A stretch of DNA of 64,000 nt from Epinephelus fuscoguttatus (Eukaryota; Chordata; Actinopteri; Perciformes; Serranidae), in assembly GCF_011397635.1 (NCBI RefSeq), contig NC_064758.1, positions 14,466,013-14,530,012 on the forward strand. Direction: 5' to 3'. The notes beneath the pieces were generated by a model. It was not told where the DNA came from. It did not search any database and saw nothing but the letters and a program-made list of their open reading frames with translations. Shown here in pieces: positions 23,401-34,192 of this stretch (position 1 is the first letter of the stretch; every line of letters starts with the position of its first letter). The position numbers and the translations under genes were made by a program.

Positions 23401-26400
23401 CTGCTGCTCAGTTAAAGCTCTCTCTCATCTTAGTGTTGACTTTATCTCTGCTCACGCCCACTCTGCTGTGCTGGACCCGCCCATTTCAGGAAAGGGCTTT
23501 CCTTATTGGACAGGTGTGATTTACTGAAACACAACAATGGCACGCTGTTCCTGAAACTGGTATGTCCACTATGTAAAATAACAATGGAGGATGGATGCTA
23601 CAAGGAAAACACATGCTGTATTACTGTATAACAATGTGTCTATTACCATCTGTTTCCATCTCTATTTATTATTAGAATTAATTAGAAAAAACCTTGTTAT
23701 CTTCCTGTTAATTTTAAGAAATAATATCACCATTAAAGAACAATAAACTGATGCGTTTTTATGTAAAGCTAGAAAATTCCCTTTTTTATTTTATGACCCT
23801 TTTTTGAGAAAAGACAATGCAGCCCGATGCCCCGCAGGAAGAGGAAGTGCAAGGTGAAATATCCCAACAGGGCTTCATGGGTGAATGATGTAATCATGCA
23901 TTATGGGAATATAACAGGATGTAGTTGAACTTCCTAATGCCTCACTAAAGTCACCATCATAGTTTAAGCAGTTAACCATCTGTAAACTGCTTTTTACTCT
24001 CACAGGCAATTTCATTTTACGTTTATCCATTGAAAATGCTGTTGTAATAATCAGACACTTTGCTTTCCAAAAGAATACTGTTTTCAATAAATAAATCATT
24101 CGCTGACTTTTATTGAGTGAGTTATTGCCATGTTTTGTTGGATAATGTGCAATGATCATAATGTATGGTGCAAATAGAAAAGTATTTCAACGGCATTTAA
24201 AACATGATTTGGTTATTGAAAAATGTGGTTTGTGATCTTTAAATCACTCTTACAATAAAGATAATATTTTTGGAAGGAATGATTAACCTTAGAGATTAAA
24301 CTGTACAGACTGGTCTAAATTCCCGTTTAAATGTCAGGGAACTTCGTCGTTAGGAACATCCCCGGTAGCTACCATTGTGCTACGTCAGACTATTCACTGG
24401 GTCAGATTACAAAGACAAAACAACATCTACGTAATGTGCTTGTTACGGTGGAAAGTCTGCATTTATTATCAAGCAGTGCATCAGTGTGGAAACCATGGCA
24501 GAAAGTTTCATTTTGCATGGTAACATGATAATTAAGGTGGTGATAATGTAAGAAACAAAGATATATAAGTTCTCTGGCTTGATTCATTCTATAAGGAATA
24601 GGTAGAAGTAAGCATGCTGTGTGCATTCAGTGGTATGTGTGCCATCTGCAACACTTGGCAGAGTGTCAGTTTCTACGTAAATCAAATTACATAATAAAGA
24701 CATCATGTAGAACATAGGATACAGACAAGGCTGGCTCTTGTGTGTTGTTTCAGGGTGTGTTTGTTGCGTCTTCAGGGCGTCCTTACATTATTGGAACGGG
24801 TGGAGATTCTGTCTGTTGTCGAATGAAAAATGCTCTCCAACAATGAAAGTCAACAGCAATACCAAACATGTGCCCATCTATACCTTGATTAGTATCACAA
24901 CCACACCCTCCCACCTAGAAAGAAGAGAGTTTTCAGTTTGGATAGTCTAAACTTTGCCTACTTCACTTGATCGTTGGTGCCAAATCACCTTTTGTGTTGT
25001 TTGTTTGCACTGTTTTTCTCCGTGGAACTAGATCTTTCTGAAAGAGCGACAGCCTAACCTTTATTTTGGAGTAAAGATAGCATGGTTTTACTACTTTTAA
25101 CTTGTCTAGCAGCTTTGAGGAGGCTAATCCATCAATTACAGCTGCCTAAGACAAACAGTGCCGGGAGCCACTTACGTGACTGAGGGAGTCAAGAGGCCAA
25201 CAGTCTGACAAGGCTTTGACGAGAAGACATCAAGAGGTTTTCATACATGTGCAGACTGAGTCATTGAGAAGAGTTATGCTACAGTTTCACCTGCTGGACA
25301 AATTAAAATGAATACCTCTTGGCTATTAGTCAATCCTCTGTAACAATTAAATACCTAAGTACCTTTGTGAAGTGTTCAGCCTCTGTTGATAGCGTACTGT
25401 ATTGCATGATAAAACAAGATATGTTGTATTGCTAAATATATTGCATCGACAGAATGACCCAACGCCTCTCTTGCGCAGTCTTAACAAAAGCTGACAAAGG
25501 AGCTTTATAAAGGAGGTGTTAAATTGTATAAGATTAATCAAATAATTGAATAATAGATCATTGCAACATCTCAAATGAGAGTTTATCTTTATTTAATTAA
25601 TCCTAAGTGATAGCAAACTAAAGATATAAAGATCTGTCTCAATATTATTTGTGTGAACAGACTGGCAATCTGAGTGTTAATGCGCAATCTGCAAATATAT
25701 AACACCTTCAACAAATACAAAATGATTTACAAACTCAAAAAACTATTTTGCAGATGTAAAATGGGTTAGCAAATACACAAACAAATTTTACAAATTAAAA
25801 AAAACATCAGTGAACACATTATTAATTTACAAATAAACAAAAAGAATTTGGGAAGATCTTGGTAACTTTAACAACTTTCGAACAGATATTTCTGAATACA
25901 GTTTTTTGTTTGTGAACCTCAATTTTACACTTGTGTATTTGAGTCTTTTTTTTATTTAATATTGTTTATATTTGCGGAAGTTGTTTTACATTCACAGATT
26001 ACATATTTACACATGGGTTGTCAATCTCATCACACAAATAATACTGAGACAAACCAGCTGCGCATAAATATCTTTGTTTGACAAATGAATCTCAAGGTCT
26101 TCGTCACTATCTTTAAGTCTCCATCAAAAAGCTGCTAAGCAAGACTTTGTGTCAAAGTATGGTTTGTCTGAACCCCAAAATTCCTAATAGTCAGAGAGTA
26201 AAGTATTAGGAAAATTACCTTATGTTTTATCGTTTCGGCTCTGTACTCTGGCACATGGGATCTAAACTGACTATGGAGGTTAAAAGTGTCAGCTCTCAGC
26301 TAATGGTATAAGTGTTTACATCCACATCAAATGAACAGTGCAGGGATTTGTGGGCCTTTTAACACATAGTTGCCCAATTTTTGGGTGTAAATAAATAAAT

Positions 26401-29400
26401 GGAAAAATTACCATAAACTTAGATAAAGTTATCATATACTACAGTACATCTCACTGTAGAGGTACGTTGTATCTTTCTAGATGATACTGTCAGGTCTATA
26501 TTTCATGCTCGTTTCTAGCGCTTTGTATCTTTAGTAAAACATGAACACTGGGGCCAATATGATACCTGAGTTTTGGCCTAAATACACTATTTGATACCCT
26601 TCTTTGAGACATATTTTTCTCTAAAACCCCCCCCAGAAAACTTCACAAAAGAAGCCACTGAAAAGTGAAAGAGACACATTTCAGTTGGTATGCGACTCTA
26701 CTGGTTTCAGGGTTTGTTTAACTGTCATTCTGGTCTTCAGTAAGTAAGTCAAACACATGCTCAGTTAGAATGAGGTCAAGTAGACTCGTCAAGACTAAAC
26801 CAGGCAAGTTGAGAATATTTACGCTTGAAGAAAAATTCCTGCGTCGCCTTGTTTGAAAGTTTAGGATTATTGTCCCACCACACTGCTAACCTCATGGTCA
26901 CTACGAGATAAAACAGCAGATAAAATCCAAAGTGCTGAGTGCAGAGACAAAATCGTGCTTGATCCTTAATACTTTTTGTTTTCACATCACTTTATCTGGT
27001 ATGGTATTGAATGTAGACATTTGACAGATGCATGTGTGTACGGAGACATGATTGTGTAACGTGTGAGCACGCTTCGACAAGTCCTCGATATTATGATGGG
27101 TCTTCTGACATATGCATAATTACAACCTGCCAAACACTATTAATCAAATCCACAGAACCTTACGTTTGGAAAGATGCCAACTCCTTGATGCTGCATGTAA
27201 ATAATAAGTATGTTTGTGGTGTTGTCATACAGTTGGCAATACTTTTCTTTTTAACCAACTTTGAAGTTACATCAGAGGATATTATGAAATTTGAGAAGGT
27301 TGGGTTCAGTTTCTCAGAAACAACCAGCTTAGGAGAAGTAAAGCATAAAGATCAGTGAGCTACAGTTACTCTACATAGAAACAAGTGAGAGTGGTGTCAC
27401 TTTGTACCATGACGCTCAGCAGCACGGTCTGTCCGTACAAGAAGAAGAAGTACCTATTTTTGTTGACTTTTAAGACAAAAGTAAACATACGTCAGCCAAA
27501 GTATAAAACCACTGACAGATGAAGTCAGTAACATTGATCATTTTGTTACAATGCAATGTTCTGCTGGGAAACCTTTGGTTCTGGCCTTTATCACCATCCA
27601 CCCAAACACCATTGCAGACCGCGTACACCCTCTCATTGCAAGGGGTGTTGATCCGTATCAGTATCTGGGTGGGTTGAGCGCATTAAGTGGCATTCACATA
27701 AATGCCAGGGCCCAGATTTCCCAGCAGAACGCTGCATCGTGACCAAATGACCAATGTTACTCACTTCACCTGTAACTGGTTTCCATGTTTCGGCTGATCA
27801 GTGTTAAGTGCATGCTCGATGGCATATTGTCATGTCCTGTATATTTTGGATATCTGCCCGATTTAATGATCAGACCAGTCTTTGCTAAGCTACAAGCTAA
27901 AGTGGTTAGCTGGTGTCTAAGGTGTTGTGCTCTATAATGGCTGCCACTGTTAATGTTAAACTCGAAACCGCTCAAGTTGAAACTGAATTTTCTTTGTTGG
28001 TGAAGTAAAACTTTAATAAGGAGAAGACATTCTGTTTATTTTTAGCATGCAGAGAAACTGCACCAGAGCACTGATGAGGAACGGGTCGCCTGATACTTGT
28101 TTTTAAACACTTAAGATGTGGCGTTACTTTGCATCCCATTGACTATCAATAGGGAGGAAGCTTGTGTGACTAGATCGGCATACAGCTGCACTGGCCTCGC
28201 CTTGTGTTGTTGTATGTTAAATTCCTTGTCTCTTTAACATTTTATCAAATTTCAACATGTTAACCAAAGTTTTAACCAGATGAGTAAGCACAACCTGACA
28301 CAACATCAGAGTCCTGCCCAACAGGATCTAAAAGCAACAGCAAATGGCTGTCATGGTCTCTGGTGCTGCACAGATTAAACTGTCACTGCTATGTTAAGTT
28401 GTACATTCACTTGTGCCTGGGCAAAAAAACACGAGTATAAAAACTGATGCAGAACCCATTTCCTCAGCCCCACTTACATTACTGTGTGTGGATTCTGGAG
28501 CATGCATGCCTTCGGGCCGAATGTGGTCACAGGGCTTGGTCCATGAAGCGACTGAGTCCTCCTGAAAGAGACAATGACAAAGGCAAACATTTAGGGCTTA
28601 AAATAGGGAAGCTGCCGAGCAAGTATGCAAACAATCATCTATGCTATTTGTTAAAGGAAAACAAAATGGCTTTAAAGTGGTCGCTATTTTTAAACTGTAA
28701 AGAAAAAAAAAAAAAGAAGTTTCATTAAGTTTCAGTCGCGAGATAAGTGTTGTGTTCCCATCATTTACAGGACGCTACAAGCTGAGCTGCAGTGCGCTCG
28801 ATGTTGCTGAAAATTCCTACATTTCTAAACGCATCTTGATGTAAAATTTCTAATCAAATATTCCACTTTCATTTCTCTGTTTTAAGAAAAAAAGAGAAGC
28901 GAAGTCATTGACCAAGACATTTAGAAAAAGCCTACGGATTTCCACAATTTAATTCATCATCAGCAGATATGAGATTATTTTGTACATTGTGTGTACATAT
29001 TTGTGGTCACCCAGTGACCACAACTGGTCTGTCTAATGTAGATAACGTGCCACATGATCTCTGTGACCTTTGGTGGTGAATAACAGGTCATTTGCTCATA
29101 CTGTCTCAAGAAGACTTTTCTTGGCAATGGTAATAATGCATTGTGAAAGGTTTGAAAAGCAAACACTTGTATCTATCCTACCTGCAGTGCAAGCACCATA
29201 TCTGTTAATGATGAAATAAAGCCCAACAGTTTTAACAACATTACCATTTAACACATCAGATGCCTTTGTTTGCTCTGGAACTCAGTGGAAAAACCCTGCA
29301 CACCTTGTCTGTCTTTCGAGACCTTGTTAAAACAATACGACTGTGCTGCGGGTGAAAGGTCGCTGACACTGAGCTGTGACGGAGCACTACGAGATCGCCG

Positions 29401-31098
29401 CCTCCAACTACAGAAGCCTTCACGCTGCATCACAACCCTCGGCCAACAAATCCTCTTAGCAGTCTGATTCTGTGAATTCGCCATCTGCTGTTTTCTGGCT
29501 CTCAAAGCTGCATTCATCAACATTTTCACATGAACACTGAATGAAACGAATAATGTGACGTGTGCTGCTTGTAGTGACAGACACACAGAGAAGCATGACT
29601 TCAGCATCTCTGCAGAAATTTTAGCCTCTTTTAGCTCTTTGTTTTGGAGTTAGGAGCCTAGAAACATGAGTCCAATGGAATGAACCATGACCATCAGGTA
29701 TGACAGGAGGCAACTGTTTACTTTAACATCTTCATAAAGCGAGACAATTCAGCGCTGTGCATCTGTCAGTTTGTTCGGGAGTTCTTCTGCCTGTTAGTGG
29801 ACAAAATGATTTCATTTAGCTGTTTATGTCTCTTTTTTGGGGATGATGTTAAAATAAATCTGAGAGCAGAGAGAGCCTGTGATCAGCTTGTCTTAACCTC
29901 TGACTTTATTCCAGGCTTTTAATCAAACTTAGATTCAGATCCAAACCACATTTTAGCCACTTCCCTCATAGTTAGTTTATATAAATCACTGTCTTATTAT
30001 CACTGAGTAACTGTGACTAATTCATCACCTTTCTAATCCAATTTCTAAGCAGTTGTTTGTTTACCTAAATCCATCACAACGACTTTCTGTCAAATGGCAT
30101 AAAAATAAGAAGTGTCATTGCCTTATTTGGATAAACTCAATAAAACTTTCTGTGGGGGTGTATTTCAACATATTGGACTAGTGTAATCTTTTAGTGGTAT
30201 TTCTCTTCCTCATTTCCACATCACTAATGGGTCAATACTGATATACACTTAAAGGACATGTTAAGACAGACTGGTGCCTTTTCACTTCTTCTTGTGAGGA
30301 ACCTCATCATTGTTGCCAAAGCACACAAACAAACAAAGCCCTTGCAACATCCGCGGTGAGCAAACGTTTCAGACCTTTGTTTTCTTGAAGTCATTAGTGC
30401 GATGGCTGAAGGGACACATGTCCGAGGTGGTGCAACACGGATCGTGTCACAAGGGTATTTCAAAAATGTTTCTCACGCAGCTCAGGGCAACAGCATCTGT
30501 TCTGAAATATCACCTCGCAGTAAGCATGATAGGTAACTGTCTCGTGGCAATGTGCTTCATGGACTTAAAATATATATGAATCAGGAAAAGGCACACCTAG
30601 GAATGTTCTTTTGCCAAGTTTGCTACACTTACGTAACACATGTGAAACTGGCATGCCGAGCTAGATAAGATCATAAACAACAGTACTGAAATGAAAACAC
30701 ATCAAAACTAACTTTAGTTCTCAGAGTCAGTGACAGACAGGGCTAAAGGCTGATTCCACATTTACCAGTAAGACCACAACCACTAAGCTCCTACTCTCTT
30801 CACTGGCAACATAACAAGATGGTTTCCTGCATGGTGTCAGAAAGAATGTGAACATCCTTGTGACTTATGACTCCAAACATAATAACAGGCTTGTCAGCAC
30901 CATAACAAATTATGTTCCATGTGTGAGGCCCCTGTTCAACACCCACCTGTACTCAGAGGAGCTGCCGGCTGAGGAGGTGCTCAGGCTGCGTGCCTTCCTG
31001 TTGCGTCGAACCAGGTTGCGGCCGGGGACCTCCCCTCCATCACAGGTGGAGCAGCAGTATGGGACAGACTCCACTCGCATATCCTCTCCACTGTCCAT
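15426..31098 (-). CDS. nadk: NAD kinase (NADK), full-length canonical isoform
   Basis: Cytosolic NAD kinase phosphorylates NAD+ to NADP+ using ATP and so supplies the NADPH pool. Coding exons, 5' to 3' on the minus strand, are 30947-31098, 28478-28561, 20642-20771, 20348-20456, 20154-20239, 19946-20048, 19692-19834, 18382-18481, 16358-16515, 16055-16137 and 15426-15573. All junctions are phase-consistent and total 1296 bases (431 residues plus stop), close to the human 446. Family hallmarks are seen: GGDGT (about residues 174-178), [11 protein letters not shown], and [10 protein letters not shown] (about 307-316). The N-terminus keeps the serine motif RSLSTSS (from residue 37) and RRTQSLHG (51-58), equivalent to the Akt- and PKC-phosphorylated stretches in human NADK. 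Start ATG is 31096-31098. An earlier in-frame ATG at 31138-31140 lies upstream of the likely acceptor. Confidence 0.95.
15574..16054 (-). other. nadk: nadk intron 10
   Basis: A plain GT-AG intron. Nothing recognised inside. Confidence 0.7.
16055..16137 (-). CDS. nadk: nadk coding exon 10
   Basis: It encodes [20 protein letters not shown] followed by QEICHGD. WVSFDG is a conserved strand-loop near the active site. The acceptor is TTTTCTAG and the donor GTTAGT. Confidence 0.94.
16358..16515 (-). CDS. nadk: nadk coding exon 9
   Basis: It encodes [20 protein letters not shown], then [20 protein letters not shown], ending [14 protein letters not shown] is the second NAD kinase signature. Its only near-human difference in the visible core is V for A in AYAVAAG. 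The acceptor is CCCCTCAG and the donor GTATTT. Confidence 0.96.
16790..17919 (-). mobile_element. Degenerate Tc1-like (mariner superfamily) transposon in a nadk intron
   Basis: The right-hand end (minus sense: TACACTGAACACAAATATAA) is the known terminal sequence of a fish Tc1-like family. It is followed inwards by the family's untranslated leader, and then by a transposase frame beginning near 17610 ([11 protein letters not shown]). Blocks for VWDALD, HDNV and [21 protein letters not shown] motifs are recognisable further down to about 16840. The transposase has stops, indels and a missing segment near 17330-17345, and the left terminal repeat is missing. It is inactive. Confidence 0.75.
17923..17950. 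promoter_or_regulatory. 28-base near-perfect palindrome with a full CRE core
   Basis: The centre GCATGACGTCATGC is a perfect palindrome containing the cAMP response element octamer TGACGTCA at 17933-17940. With flanking CCAGG/CCTGG arms the symmetry spans 28 bases with one mismatched pair. It is immediately outside the Tc1 end. Function is not shown. Confidence 0.5.
18382..18481 (-). CDS. nadk: nadk coding exon 8
   Basis: It encodes [20 protein letters not shown] and continues to [11 protein letters not shown]. The NEVVVDRG motif contacts the nucleotide in this family. The acceptor is GTGTTTCAG and the donor GTGAGT. Confidence 0.95.
18482..19691 (-). other. nadk: nadk intron 7
   Basis: About 18690-19350 has the look of an interspersed fish repeat: a block of unrelated short frames, with AAACAATATGGCGGCTAGC and TGACCCCAAAAACATTTGAG that I associate with repeats. 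I could not define its ends. No exon was seen. Confidence 0.35.
19692..19834 (-). CDS. nadk: nadk coding exon 7
   Basis: It begins [15 protein letters not shown], passes through a variable lysine/glutamate-rich insert ([13 protein letters not shown]) and ends at KAVQYQ. The insert is the least conserved part of animal NADK. The acceptor is TTATAG and the donor GTATTACC. Confidence 0.93.
19946..20048 (-). CDS. nadk: nadk coding exon 6
   Basis: It encodes [20 protein letters not shown] and then [14 protein letters not shown]. The GSLGFL stretch is conserved across NAD kinases. The acceptor is ATTTGTAG and the donor GTACTG. Confidence 0.94.
20154..20239 (-). CDS. nadk: nadk coding exon 5 (GGDGT catalytic motif)
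   Basis: It encodes [20 protein letters not shown] followed by [14 protein letters not shown] is the nucleotide-binding and catalytic signature of the NAD kinase/diacylglycerol kinase fold. The aspartate activates the 2'-hydroxyl of NAD. The acceptor is TTTCTCAG and the donor GTATTC. Confidence 0.95.
20348..20456 (-). CDS. nadk: nadk coding exon 4
   Basis: It encodes [20 protein letters not shown] and continues to KKFCTFRD. The acceptor is directly preceded, in transcript sense, by a (TG)17 tract (20459-20492). The donor is GTAAGA. The length of 109 bases means skipping would shift the frame. Confidence 0.93.
20459..20492 (+). repeat. (AC)17 microsatellite at a nadk 3' splice site
   Basis: Seventeen uninterrupted AC units. 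In nadk transcript sense this is (GU)17 ending three bases before the acceptor AG of exon 4. Confidence 0.95.
20642..20771 (-). CDS. nadk: nadk coding exon 3
   Basis: The acceptor TTTTTAG precedes GCACATTCAG and the donor is GTATGA. It encodes [20 protein letters not shown] and onward to ELCVFLTE, including the first beta strand of the catalytic fold (SVLVIKK). Phase 2 at the start fits both candidate upstream exons. Confidence 0.93.
20772..23011 (-). other. nadk: nadk intron between exon 3 and the alternative first exon
   Basis: No coding feature or recognisable repeat was found over this 2.2 kb. Confidence 0.5.
23012..23091 (-). CDS. nadk: Predicted alternative first coding exon of nadk
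   Basis: On the minus strand an ATG at 23089-23091 opens an uninterrupted frame of 26 codons plus two bases ([20 protein letters not shown], then ENKVWK and the bases TG). It ends at a good donor, GTGAGAGC. The phase is exactly that needed to join exon 3 (20642-20771), forming a tryptophan codon before HIQDPASQ. The resulting protein would be 379 residues and lack canonical residues 1-79 with their phosphosites. Upstream DNA is GC-richer, with GC boxes and AP-1-like sites. A second in-frame ATG at 23077-23079 is an alternative start. Transcription is inferred, not shown. Confidence 0.6.
23092..23490 (-). promoter_or_regulatory. nadk: Putative alternative nadk promoter
   Basis: The region upstream of the alternative first exon holds three TGASTCA (AP-1) sequences at 23115-23121, 23209-23215 and 23239-23245. 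The first sits in GCTGACTCAGCA, 12 of 13 bases of a Maf recognition element. GC boxes are at 23325-23330 and 23476-23482. No TATA box was identified. The start site is unknown, and the nearest AP-1 site may lie within the transcript. Confidence 0.4.
23491..25634 (-). other. nadk: nadk intron, no feature recognised
   Basis: AT-rich sequence between the alternative promoter and MITE copy B. I see no exon, RNA gene or clear repeat. Confidence 0.5.
25635..26051. mobile_element. AT-rich inverted-repeat element (MITE), copy B
   Basis: The terminal inverted repeats TGTCTCAATATTATTTGTGT (from 25635) and its inverse ending at 26051 match over 21 bases with one mismatch. The interior is AT-rich with sub-terminal inverted similarity (GCAATCTGCAAATA against CACAGATTACATATTT). 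It is the same family as 5281-5992 but lacks the eif3f fragment, so it approximates the empty form. Confidence 0.75.
26052..28477 (-). other. nadk: nadk intron with a small inverted-repeat remnant
   Basis: Contains the short element at 27558-27731. Otherwise AT-rich sequence without an exon or other recognised feature. Confidence 0.5.
27558..27731. mobile_element. Short element with 16-base inverted ends
   Basis: GTTCTGCTGGGAAACC at about 27559 and GATTTCCCAGCAGAAC near 27714 are inverted repeats matching at 15 of 16 positions, about 140 bases apart. The phrase CTGCTGGGAAACCTTTGGTT resembles a repetitive fish sequence I know by pattern. Superfamily unknown. Confidence 0.4.
28478..28561 (-). 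CDS. nadk: nadk coding exon 2
   Basis: The acceptor CTTTCAG abuts 28561 and the donor GTAAGTG follows 28478. It encodes [20 protein letters not shown], then LQNPHTV, and two bases of a methionine codon. The serine of RTQSLHG corresponds to human Ser64. This exon would be skipped by the alternative first exon at 23012-23091. Confidence 0.92.
28562..30946 (-). other. nadk: nadk intron 1 of the coding region
   Basis: No exon or recognisable repeat was seen in these 2.4 kb. Confidence 0.5.
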
Positions 31099-31112
31099 CT
31101 CAGACAGCCAGG
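30947..31112 (-). CDS. nadk: nadk exon with canonical start codon
   Basis: The acceptor TTGCAG is at 31113-31118 (minus sense), 14 bases of 5' UTR precede ATG at 31098-31096, and the donor GTGGGT begins at 30946. It encodes residues 1-50 and two bases of codon 51, including CCSTC and the basic, serine-rich segment with RSLSTSS. Confidence 0.85.
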
Positions 31113-32030
31113 CTGCAAGCAATCTGACAGGGCACATCAATTATTAATGAAGCTGGAGTCAAATGTAAACAGGCATATAATCATTAGTCAAGCCTGGGCC
31201 AAACTCCACTGGGAAAAAGGGCAATTTAAATTATAGTTCATGAAAATTAAAAGACTTTACAAATACTTATTAAACGTATGTATGAATTGATAAAATGAGA
31301 GTCAGTCTAGAATTCGGCTCTGCTACAATCCACCAGTCCGCACATATTTCTGGTCATTTTCATCTTTTAATGTCGTTTTAATGGCATATCTTCAGCAAAG
31401 TACATACATGCAATACTGGTCAGTTGACAGATTTTATAAGTCTGTATCAAGTTGAAATAAAGAGCTACTAAAATGTTACTTAAATTCTGAGAAACTCTCA
31501 AGTGAAGTAAAGTGTAAAACAGCACAAAAGCAGAGTTTCTGTTGTCAGAAATGTGTTACAACGGTTTTAACGAGTTGAGAGGTAACCGGCGCTAATCACC
31601 TGGATAAACAGCTAACCTAGCTTTAATTTAGCTACACACTTTACAGTTCATCAATTAAGATACCCGAGGCAAGCAGCCTCGTAGTCACGTAAGAAAGCTA
31701 GCTTAGCAAGTTATGAATTCTCCAAAAATCCAATTGTTGTTATCGTTAAGCACAACAAGCTCTCCGCCGACATACAGGGCAGTTGAGCGGATGAATGGTG
31801 GCGGTTCCAGATGGTAAAATATTCCCGGTGAGCTAACTAAGCTAGTTAGCGAGCCGAGCTAGCAGTTAGACATGTTCAACACAAAGCGCAATGTAAGTCA
31901 TTTCTGAGGCCAACTGTACCTTTCACCCACAACGACACAGGGGACGACACAAGTTCGGAGCGCAGCAAACTGCCGTGGGGATCAGAGCCTCGACATTATT
32001 TCATTAGATAACAATGTTACACCATCTTAC
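31113..32030 (-). other. nadk: nadk 5' UTR intron
   Basis: Intron between the untranslated first exon and the exon with the start codon. An alternative, weaker donor (GTACAG) for the first exon lies at 31919 in minus sense. Nothing else recognised. Confidence 0.4.
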
Positions 32031-32075
32031 TTTGCAAGAGCGCTGCTGTCAACAGTCGGCTCATCACTTCCTGAT
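32031..32075 (-). other. nadk: Probable nadk untranslated first exon
   Basis: The minus strand has a good donor, AAA|GTAAGA, with the exon edge at 32031. The exon would start near 32070-32080, just below an inverted CCAAT box. It has no coding potential. The start site is inferred. Confidence 0.4.
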
Positions 32076-32120
32076 ACGGACTGACCAATCACAGACTCGC
32101 TTATCGCGACGTCATGTTGG
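32060..32120 (-). promoter_or_regulatory. nadk: Main nadk promoter (inferred)
   Basis: An inverted CCAAT box (32085-32089), a CRE variant (minus sense TGACGTCG at 32107-32114) and an ETS-type GGAAGT site (32066-32073) cluster within 60 bases at the 5' edge of the gene. The arrangement fits a TATA-less housekeeping promoter. Confidence 0.45.
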
Positions 32121-33180
32121 AAGACCTCACCAAACTGACCAGCGTGTCACAATCTAACTTTGTGAGAGTATCATGAGTGTAAGCTAAGACATGTCATTTT
32201 AAAGGCTTAAGGGACTGTTCTTTATTCATTTTCTAAATCCTCCCCAGAGCTACAAATATTTTTTAGTGTCTAGGTGAAAATGCACGACCCTCCCTCCACC
32301 ATAAAGTAATTGTTAGATTTTAAAAACTTACTGTTTGATGTTTGAAAGTTAAAAATTGAAGATGAAATCGTGGATTTGACAAAAGCCTTGGTTCTTCACT
32401 CTTGTTGCGCACGCTGGTTTGATCGTGCAAACAGTTTACTTAAGGAAAATTCTGAAATGTAAAATAAAGTGATTTTGATGAAATGTCGTTATTTTAAATT
32501 AGTCTAGGTTATGTGTTTTTTTCTGACAAGCTTTCATCCTATATAATGTGTTCAAGGACTACTGGAAATTTGGAAAGCCAATAATAATTTCTGTTTTTTA
32601 CAGTTTCTGGCTATGATAAATGGTGTAATTTCGGCAGTAAAAACAAAAACAAAATACAACCATTGAAAGTTGTATGCACCTCTCTTAAGCTAAAATTAAA
32701 TCCCCAGTGCTTTAAAAATATTTGACAAGCCTCCCCCTTTTTGCACCACAACCTCCAAGTAACAAACAGTCCCTAACTTGTGAAGAAATTATTATATATT
32801 TTTTCATATAGAATAAACAGAAGTTTTTCTCTTGTGCTTTATGTAGCCTATCTATGAAAAAAAATATGGAAAGCAAATTGTGCCCATTTATCTGCGTGAC
32901 TCTAAACAAGTTCTATGTCAAATCATCACAAAGTGGTGACTGGTACTTTTCCCACTTTGTCTGGACAGTGATGGTCCAAGGGCACAGTGTGGTCTGACTG
33001 CTGTGCCTGGCCTGAATAACTTGTATCATGCAACAGTAGGAAAAAAAAGGTCCTGGCTCCCTGTTGCCCTCTGGGAATGTGACCTTGCATCATTGTCTCC
33101 TCTGTTTAGTTGGTAAACTTACTTGGAAATGTGGCATACTTTAGGTGCTTGTCTCCCAAAGATACATTTAAGCGGGTCAT

Positions 33181-33217
<37 letters not shown>

Positions 33218-34190
33218 ATTGCCTAACTTGTGTAACACAGTGTGATAGCGCCACCGTCTGGCTCATTGCACACAAATCATGAGCAACGCTTTGCATGTGC
33301 CCAAACTCTGAAGTAATGCTTTTTAAGTTTGCAGTGATACAATATATTTATTTCACCTTACAAATCACGACATATGTGACCATGAACTCCACAGACCTTA
33401 TGTAATTAGTATTGTTCAAGCAAACGAATGGACATTCAGTGTTTCATAGATATGCACAGTAAACTGCTATAAAACATAATGAATAGAAATCTGGCACATC
33501 TTGTCTAGGCCATTTGATGACACTTTTAGCGCTAAACAGGTCTGTCATGATTAGACCCTCTATCATGTTGTGCAGAACCCAGATCAGAGATATTAATTTT
33601 ATTTCTCATATATCATTTTATCCACAAATTCTGACTGGACTATGTGAGTAAATGTTGAGTTTTTAGTGTAATCATCTGACATGTAGCATTACTGCTGGAA
33701 TAAAAGTGTTATCTCCACTTATCAGAGCTTGACATGCACACCAAAAAGGGATGAACAGACACTGCTTACAACTTCAGATTAGTATTTCCATTTTCCCGAG
33801 TGCGAAAATCACATTACATTGAAACCATATAGATCATGAATCCTCAAAATAGCGATACAATCTCTAACATCCCTTACTGCGTTTCATACTATTGTCCAGT
33901 AGGGGGTGACAAAGACCAGCAAGTATTTCCAAGGGACGTGCCGCTCTCCGCAGCAGTGACCAGTCATGCTTTTTATGTGGCTTCTCTTCATGTGAGTCTG
34001 CGGTGCTGAACAGACACATCACAAGTTCACAGTCATGGTCTGCAGCTTAGTTTCTATCCTCACAACAGCTACACATACAAACAGGACTCTAAGGTGTCCC
34101 TTCATACACTGTGTGCATGCTGAATGTGAAAGAGTAAAGTGTGAGTGACTGCACAGAGGAGCCAGGCTGATTCAACAGTGGATAAGAAAT
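32121..34190. other. Intergenic spacer between nadk promoter and gnb1 3' end
   Basis: About 2 kb with a poly(A) run at 33187-33213 and no gene. Confidence 0.55.
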
Positions 34191-34192
34191 TG

